A DNA stretch of 64,000 bases, from contig BBSY01000005.1 in NCBI GenBank assembly GCA_000974665.1, positions 62,001 to 126,000 of the forward strand, in the 5' to 3' direction. The notes beneath the pieces were generated by a model. That model did no database searches, had not been told where the DNA came from, and saw only the letters and a list, made by a program, of their open reading frames with translations. Shown in pieces: positions 59,837-64,000 of this stretch. A program made the translations under genes and the position numbers. Position 1 is the first letter of the stretch, and each line of letters begins with the position of its first letter. The stretch comes from an alpha proteobacterium U9-1i. Its GTDB lineage: Bacteria > Pseudomonadota > Alphaproteobacteria > Caulobacterales > Aquidulcibacteraceae.

Positions 59837-60705
59837 CTATGATGCGTTTCGCCATTGCCGCGGTGCTGTTCGCCAGCGCCTGCAACAATGTCGCCGCGGA
59901 CGCTCAATCAAGTGCGTCCATCGCCCTCGACATGACCGCGCCGCGCCCGACAGCACAATTGGTCATCGGCGACGCCGATCCTGTCACCGCGATCTTCGAC
60001 ACCGGCGCCGCGGCTAGCGTGTTGCGCTTGAGCTATGCCGAACGCATCGGCGTGCCGAACCAAGGCCCCGCGTCCGCGCACGGCCCGAACGGCGCGCCTG
60101 TCAGCGGCTTCCGCACGCGTATCGACGATGCCCGCCTCGGTGATGCAAGCTTCACCGGCGCGATGGCGGTTGCGCTCGACATTCCCTTACCGCTCGAAGG
60201 CGTCGACGCAATCATCGGGCCGGGTGTGTTTTCAGGCCGCTTGGTGCGCTTCGATTTTCCCGCTGGAATTGCTCATGTCGTGCCTCGCACGGCGGACAAC
60301 ACGCCAAGCGGAGAAGCCACGCCCTATCACGGCGAAAACACCCACGGCAGAGTTCGCCGCATTCCCGCCGTGCGCGTCGATATTCCTGGCGCTCCGGAAA
60401 TTGTTGCGATCGCCGACTCCGGCTCCGCGCGCGGCTTGCTCTTGCCGCTGACACTCGCGCACAGTTTGCCGCTCTCGGAGCCGCTAACCTCTGGCGAGCC
60501 CGTGCGCATGGTCGGCGCGCAGTTTCCGAGCCTCACCAGCCGCATCAACGGCAATGTGCGCATCGGGCCGTTGACGATCGAGAACCCGCAGGTGCGCTTT
60601 GCTGACGGCATAGGCATGTCCGTCGTCGGCATGGAAATTCTACGCGACGCGATCCTGGTGCTCGACCCAGCCGAGCACCGATCTTGGTTGCTTGCCGCGG
60701 ACTAA
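59833..60705 (+). CDS. exported retropepsin-like aspartic protease, second copy
   Basis: A 290-residue protein starting at ATG 59833, overlapping the previous stop (ATGA). A signal/lipoprotein-like N-terminus ends FASAC with a weak lipobox. It has IFDTGAAASVLR (about residue 51, first catalytic aspartate) and a second half-site IADSGSARGLLLP (about 195) in which the motif is DSG, as in pepsin-like enzymes. It is related to the protease at 27536-28528 but diverged. It may process envelope proteins. Its stop overlaps the convergent LpxR-like gene by 4 nt. Confidence 0.72.
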   Translation: MTMMRFAIAAVLFASACNNVAADAQSSASIALDMTAPRPTAQLVIGDADPVTAIFDTGAAASVLRLSYAERIGVPNQGPASAHGPNGAPVSGFRTRIDDARLGDASFTGAMAVALDIPLPLEGVDAIIGPGVFSGRLVRFDFPAGIAHVVPRTADNTPSGEATPYHGENTHGRVRRIPAVRVDIPGAPEIVAIADSGSARGLLLPLTLAHSLPLSEPLTSGEPVRMVGAQFPSLTSRINGNVRIGPLTIENPQVRFADGIGMSVVGMEILRDAILVLDPAEHRSWLLAAD

Positions 60706-61775
60706 AGCCGCCAGCTGAGCGCGATGGCGCCGAAATCCTGGATCTCGGTTTGCGTCTCGAATTCCTCGCTGCGCGTCACCCAAGTGTAGGCGAGCCGCCA
60801 ATCGCCGGCGCTGATGCTCACGCCGGCCTGGAGATCGCCCACCAGAGGATTGCGTTCCACCGAAGCGCTGTCTTCGAACGTGTTGCCATCGAGGAAGAGG
60901 TTGCGCGCCACGGCGCGGCCTTGCAGGCCGACAAACACGCTCCACGACAACGGCCCGCCGGTGAAATGCTCAACCCCGGAGAGCGACGGACGCACGCGCG
61001 GCGGCCCATAATCGTTGTCGATCCGTTGGCCGATGCGCGCGGCGATGCCAACGCGCGCCTCGTCACGCAGCGTGCCCACGGTAACGCCAGCACTCGGCGT
61101 CAAATCCATTTCGAGGCCGCCGGCGACATCGGCGAACACGCGCAACGCCCGCCAACGGCGATCGAAAGATACGGCGAACGCAACTTCATCGTTGAGCTGG
61201 CTATCCCAACCCAACGGCTCCGGCGCGCCGAGCAATTGGTGGATCCCGCTTTGCGCTTCCTCGCCCTGCGCGGATGGGCCTACGAGGCCCAGCTCCAACT
61301 CGTAGGTGTCGAGATAACGCGGCGCGCGGGCGCCGTTGGTAGGTTCTTCGACGCCCACCATCAGCTGCATATAAAGCCAGCCCGCGTACGGATGCTGATC
61401 AGGCGGCGCCGGCACGGCGGAGATATCCTGCGGCGTGAAGATCGACTGACCGAAGGCAATGCCCCAGAAATCCGGATTGGCGCCGGAGAGCGGCCGCGTG
61501 AAGCCGCCCGCGCCTTCCAGCCAATCGGGCACGCCTTCGCTTGGCGACACGTAAGCAAGCTTGATGCCCGAGGTGTAGTTGTCGTCGGCGCCCGAAGAGA
61601 GCGAGTCGTTTTCAACGACGAGCGACAGCACGCCCTTTTGCTCGGCCGGACGATCGCGTGCTTCGGCGATTTGCGGCGTCATCGCCGCGAGCAACGCCCA
61701 ACCTGCCGCCCATTCCTTCAAGCGCGAGCGCTTCGCTACGCGATGATGTCCGGCGTCAGTCTGTCTTCGATCCAT
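60702..61775 (-). CDS. lipid A deacylase LpxR family protein (DUF2219)
   Basis: A 357-residue beta-barrel outer-membrane protein, with a signal (about 23-39, ending IAEA). VENDSLSSGADDNYTSGIKL, near residue 53, matches the LpxR active-site region (N, D, Y and S around ENDSF...YTSG). HPYAGWLYMQL and YLDTYELELGLVGPSAQ follow, and strands end with IALSWRL. LpxR removes 3'-acyl chains from lipid A. The ATG at 61775 overlaps DUF465 by 40 nt; a TTG at 61721, starting just before the signal core, is an alternative start. Confidence 0.8.
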   Translation of the reverse strand: MDRRQTDAGHHRVAKRSRLKEWAAGWALLAAMTPQIAEARDRPAEQKGVLSLVVENDSLSSGADDNYTSGIKLAYVSPSEGVPDWLEGAGGFTRPLSGANPDFWGIAFGQSIFTPQDISAVPAPPDQHPYAGWLYMQLMVGVEEPTNGARAPRYLDTYELELGLVGPSAQGEEAQSGIHQLLGAPEPLGWDSQLNDEVAFAVSFDRRWRALRVFADVAGGLEMDLTPSAGVTVGTLRDEARVGIAARIGQRIDNDYGPPRVRPSLSGVEHFTGGPLSWSVFVGLQGRAVARNLFLDGNTFEDSASVERNPLVGDLQAGVSISAGDWRLAYTWVTRSEEFETQTEIQDFGAIALSWRL

Positions 61776-61987
61776 TGAATTTGGTCCCTCAGCACCAGCT
61801 TGCGCTTCTTCAGCCGCGCAAGCTGCAGCGCGTCGCCGCCGCTGTTCTGTGTTGCCAGAGCCATGATCGCGCTGTCGAGCGCCCGATGCTCCTCGCGGAG
61901 CTCCACCAGCCGCGCCTTAAGCGCGCGCTTTTCGGGCGTGTCATTGATGTCGAACCCGTCGAGGTCGCCGCCATCACTCTCGGACAT
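61736..61987 (-). CDS. DUF465/YdcH family protein
   Basis: An 83-residue helical protein, ATG 61987. ALKARLVELREEHRALDSAI and LARLKKRKLVLRDQIQWIED are the two helices of the DUF465 hairpin. Such short coiled-coil proteins are widespread with no function known. It overlaps the LpxR-like frame by 40 nt at its 3' end and diverges from a second DUF465 protein at 62220. Confidence 0.82.
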   Translation of the reverse strand: MSESDGGDLDGFDINDTPEKRALKARLVELREEHRALDSAIMALATQNSGGDALQLARLKKRKLVLRDQIQWIEDRLTPDIIA

Positions 61988-62219
61988 TACGCGAAACGCC
62001 CCTCGCGCGGCCCTTCCCGGCCGCCCCTGAGCTAAGCCATGCGCCGCCCTTTGTGTAAAGCGTCAGCGGAAGGGCTGATTCCGTGGACGATTTTCCGGCA
62101 ACCACAGGCAAGCGCGAAGCAATCCGAAGAAAGATTAATTTTGTAAAACGATGTAACGAGACAACACCCGATTTTGGCGCCATCCTCAGACTCGCCTAAC
62201 TGATAAGGAGGTGCTCTTC

Positions 62220-62396
62220 ATGGCGCTCGATCAGCGGCTGCGCGAACTTGACGCGCGGCACAAGGAACTCGACTTCAACATCGAAAACGAGGCCAAAAGG
62301 CCAGCCGCGGACCCGATGCGGCTTTCGGCGATGAAACGCCAGAAACTCAAACTCAAAGAAGAAATCGAAGACATCCGAATACGTCTTCAGCATTAG
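62220..62396 (+). CDS. DUF465/YdcH family protein, short copy
   Basis: A 58-residue protein from ATG 62220, preceded by a very strong Shine-Dalgarno (AAGGAGGTG at 62205-62213). It reads MALDQRLRELDARHKELDFN, then a second helix MKRQKLKLKEEIEDIRIRLQ: a minimal DUF465 helical hairpin. A divergent, longer member (61736-61987) shares the gap. Function unknown. Confidence 0.82.
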   Translation: MALDQRLRELDARHKELDFNIENEAKRPAADPMRLSAMKRQKLKLKEEIEDIRIRLQH

Positions 62397-62504
62397 CGCG
62401 CTTCCAGATCAGGTCTGAGGCGAAAAGCTCACCCGCGCGGCGCGTGTGATTGAGCCAGAACGCCTCGCGCTCTAGCGTGCCGGCACCAAGTCGCCGGAGG
62501 CCTG

Positions 62505-62789
62505 ATGCGCGCGCTCTTCTCATTCGACGAGCAATTGTCGCCCGGCGTCCTGACGTCGATTTACCAAATCGTCTCGGCGTTCATCATGCTGTTCGCCATC
62601 GTCGGCGCGCTGGCGCTGCTCACGGCCCTCAACACCGCCGGCTTCTTCACCGCGCTCCTCACCGCACTTGGCGTGCTAGGCGCCGCCCTCGCCGCGATCC
62701 TGCTGCTGCGCATGGTCGGCGAAATCTGGATGACGCAATTGCGCATCCAGGATCGCTTGGGATTGCTGGCGGAGGAGTTGAAGGACTGA
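62505..62789 (+). CDS. DUF4282-like membrane protein
   Basis: A 94-residue protein from ATG 62505, preceded by GGAGG. Two helices, YQIVSAFIMLFAIVGALALL and LLTALGVLGAALAAILLLRM, after LFSFDEQLSPGVLTS, then a short MVGEIWMTQLRIQDRLG tail. The pattern fits DUF4282. Single-gene unit; followed by intergenic repeats. Function unknown. Confidence 0.72.
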   Translation: MRALFSFDEQLSPGVLTSIYQIVSAFIMLFAIVGALALLTALNTAGFFTALLTALGVLGAALAAILLLRMVGEIWMTQLRIQDRLGLLAEELKD

Positions 62790-62834
62790 GTAGCTCGTCG
62801 CCCGGAGCGGACATGCGCTTTCCAACAACTAAGT

Positions 62835-62938
62835 CCGTCATCCCGGACACGCGGAGCGTGATCCGGGACCCAGTGGCAAACGACGAACCCTTCGATCCCC
62901 TGGGTCCCGGCTCTCCCTTCGGTCGGCCGGGATGACGG
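62835..62938. repeat. CCGTCATCCCGG ... GGGATGACGG palindromic intergenic repeat, copy 2
   Basis: Second copy of the unit seen at 45127-45229: CCGTCATCCCGGACACGCGG opens it and CGGCCGGGATGACGG closes it. It lies in the 349-nt gene-free stretch between 62790 and 63138, which is otherwise filled by the repeat at 62980-63131; I see no gene there. Confidence 0.85.
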
Positions 62939-62979
62939 TGGTTCCTCGATGACGTCCGTTCGCGGCGAGGAGCGGAAGC

Positions 62980-63131
62980 TCTCACCTCGCCCCCGCGAGG
63001 GGGAGAGGTCGGTCGCGGCAGCGACCGGGTGAGGGGGCGCGGTTCAAGCGCGGGCGCAGCGCTTTATCCTGAAACGCACCCCTCATCCGTCGGCTTCGCC
63101 GACACCTTCTCCCCTAAACAGGGGAGAAGGG
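62980..63131. repeat. CTCCCC/GGGGAG intergenic repeat pair
   Basis: Units CTCACCTCGCCCCCGCGAGG then GGGAGAGGTCGGTCGCGGCA, GCGACCGGGTGAGGGGGCGC, and inverted TTCTCCCCTAAACAGGGGAG with ACCCCTCATCCGTCGGCTTC. This is the same layout as 13252-13391 and 34507-34620: two oppositely oriented hairpin units, here with a gap of about 40 nt. Confidence 0.8.
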
Positions 63132-63138
63132 ACTTCAC

Positions 63139-63891
63139 CTAACGCGCCGGCAGCGCCGCCCCGACTTCGAACACCACCGACACCTCTGCCGTATAAAGCA
63201 GCGGCTCCGCCGCGATCGTTGGCGGCATCACGGCTTGATCGATTGGCGCGTTGCGTGCGGCGAAGACAGCGCGATTGCCGCTTTGGGCAATCATGTTGTT
63301 TGCGCCCTCCTCGACCAGCAGCAACCGGCCCAAGCGATGCCCCGCGCCCTCCGCATAGACGCGGGCCTTATCGACAGCGTCTGTGATCGCCGTTTCGCGC
63401 GCCACGCGCCGCGCCCGCACCGTGTCGCGCAGCGAAAACGCGACATCGTTGAACGCATCCGGCTGCGCATTCACCGCGACTTCCACCGCACGGCCCAGCA
63501 GCGCCAGATCGCGCACGAGGATCGTCACGCCAGCGCTCGCCTCATAACCATTGATGCGATCCGGCCGCCGGTCGCCGCCTTCTCGCATTACAGGCGTCAC
63601 CGAAACGTCGGTGCGCTCGACCGTCACCTTCTGCGGATCGATCTCGCGCACCGCCGCATCAAGCGCGCGCGTGCGCGCCGAAATCGCCGCCGTGGCTTCA
63701 GCGGCCGTGCGGCCTGGCGCGTAGAATGAGAGCCGCACCCTCGCTTCATCCGGCGGCAAATACACTTCCGCCCGTCCAGCAACGCGCACAACCGCCGGAT
63801 CGTAGGGGCGCAGCGGCTGCACGACTTGGGCCTGGGCCGGCGCAATGCCGAGCGCAATCACGATGCCGATGGCCGCGATCCAGTTTCTCAT
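63139..63891 (-). CDS. SIMPL domain-containing protein (DUF541)
   Basis: A 250-residue exported protein from ATG 63891 with a signal (IAAIGIVIALGIAPAQAQ). The SIMPL/DUF541 fold features VRVAGRAEVYLPPDEARVRL, GRTAAEATAAISARTRALDAAV, RINGYEASAGVTILVRDLAL and DAVDKARVYAEGAGHRLGRL. Proteins of this family (e.g. BP26/OMP28, SIMPL) are periplasmic oligomers with no known catalytic role. It is the last gene, with 109 nt of gene-free sequence to the window end. Confidence 0.88.
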   Translation of the reverse strand: MRNWIAAIGIVIALGIAPAQAQVVQPLRPYDPAVVRVAGRAEVYLPPDEARVRLSFYAPGRTAAEATAAISARTRALDAAVREIDPQKVTVERTDVSVTPVMREGGDRRPDRINGYEASAGVTILVRDLALLGRAVEVAVNAQPDAFNDVAFSLRDTVRARRVARETAITDAVDKARVYAEGAGHRLGRLLLVEEGANNMIAQSGNRAVFAARNAPIDQAVMPPTIAAEPLLYTAEVSVVFEVGAALPAR

Positions 63892-64000
63892 GGTTTCCCC
63901 CATTTTGAAGGCGGCGTCTCCGCCCTACCGACCATAGTCTCGAACATCATGGCCGCTCCAAGGACGGAGGCGATCACAAGCTCGGCAGGTCATAAGATCA

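Overview
The window is a dense, GC-rich bacterial chromosome segment with about 80 protein genes on both strands, many of them sharing 1-8 nt overlaps. The gene content points to an alphaproteobacterium, most likely a Caulobacterales/Hyphomonadaceae-type organism: a GapR-family nucleoid protein, a TrcR-type DUF1013 regulator, DUF1465 and DUF1192 beside rpmE, UbiK, the MidA-PgeF-Prs order, a MotA stator, TadE/TadG proteins and a zinc-free (type B) L36. The genus is inference; no 16S or other rRNA is present. I found no tRNA, CRISPR array, integrase, transposase or phage gene.

Layout. 1-5.3 kb: an envelope amidohydrolase-like lipoprotein cut by the window edge, a secreted metzincin protease, the soluble transhydrogenase SthA, and a TetR-cupin pair. 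5.4-8.9 kb: TadE/TadG pilus-type proteins convergent with a ybjN-proC operon. 9.1-11.6 kb: an accessory-looking patch (acyl-CoA ligase behind a sharp palindrome, a small unknown protein, a perfect 28-bp inverted repeat, a frameshifted lipoprotein remnant). 11.6-16.6 kb: ubiK diverging from lgt, then a DUF559 gene, midA, pgeF and prs. 16.6-22.5 kb: hydrolases, a tandem pair of secreted DUF1579-like proteins, a 387-residue unknown and a glutathione S-transferase. 22.6-27.5 kb: rplY, pth, a TPR protein, ychF and a Bcr/CflA exporter. 27.5-34.5 kb: retropepsin-like protease, dienelactone hydrolase, VOC, PNPOx-like, an AraC regulator diverging from an SDR-Atu4866 operon, a BaiN-type flavoprotein and an inositol-monophosphatase family protein. 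34.6-43 kb: GPH transporter, WecG/TagA glycosyltransferase, MnmC, an alanine/proline-rich lipoprotein, MotA, an MFS transporter and a lytic transglycosylase. 43-48.7 kb: L36, a TPR lipoprotein, a hydrolase, GapR, a TonB-C-like protein, DUF1294 and a sigma-54 response regulator. 48.8-57.9 kb: an ABC1/UbiB kinase, a CPA2 antiporter, a HWE histidine kinase, L31, DUF1465, DUF1192, a quinone oxidoreductase and TrcR. 57.9-64 kb: DUF998, a TetR diverging from a membrane protein and a second retropepsin-like protein, an LpxR-like deacylase, two DUF465 proteins and a SIMPL protein.

The genes are mostly core translation, cofactor, envelope and redox functions. What stands out is how small repeat families have spread: a CTCCCC/GGGGAG hairpin family and a CCGTCATCCCGG...CCGGGATGACGG family lie between genes, and the hairpin family has also entered reading frames (the linker of MnmC and the C-terminus of a DUF559 protein). 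Regulatory signals worth testing are the palindrome before the acyl-CoA ligase, paired inverted repeats between the AraC regulator and its divergent SDR operon, and an intrinsic terminator that contains the ribosome binding site of the next gene. I did not find a convincing wholly new multi-gene system; the best candidates for new biology are the repeat-in-gene cases, the terminator/RBS overlap and several conserved-looking unknown proteins.
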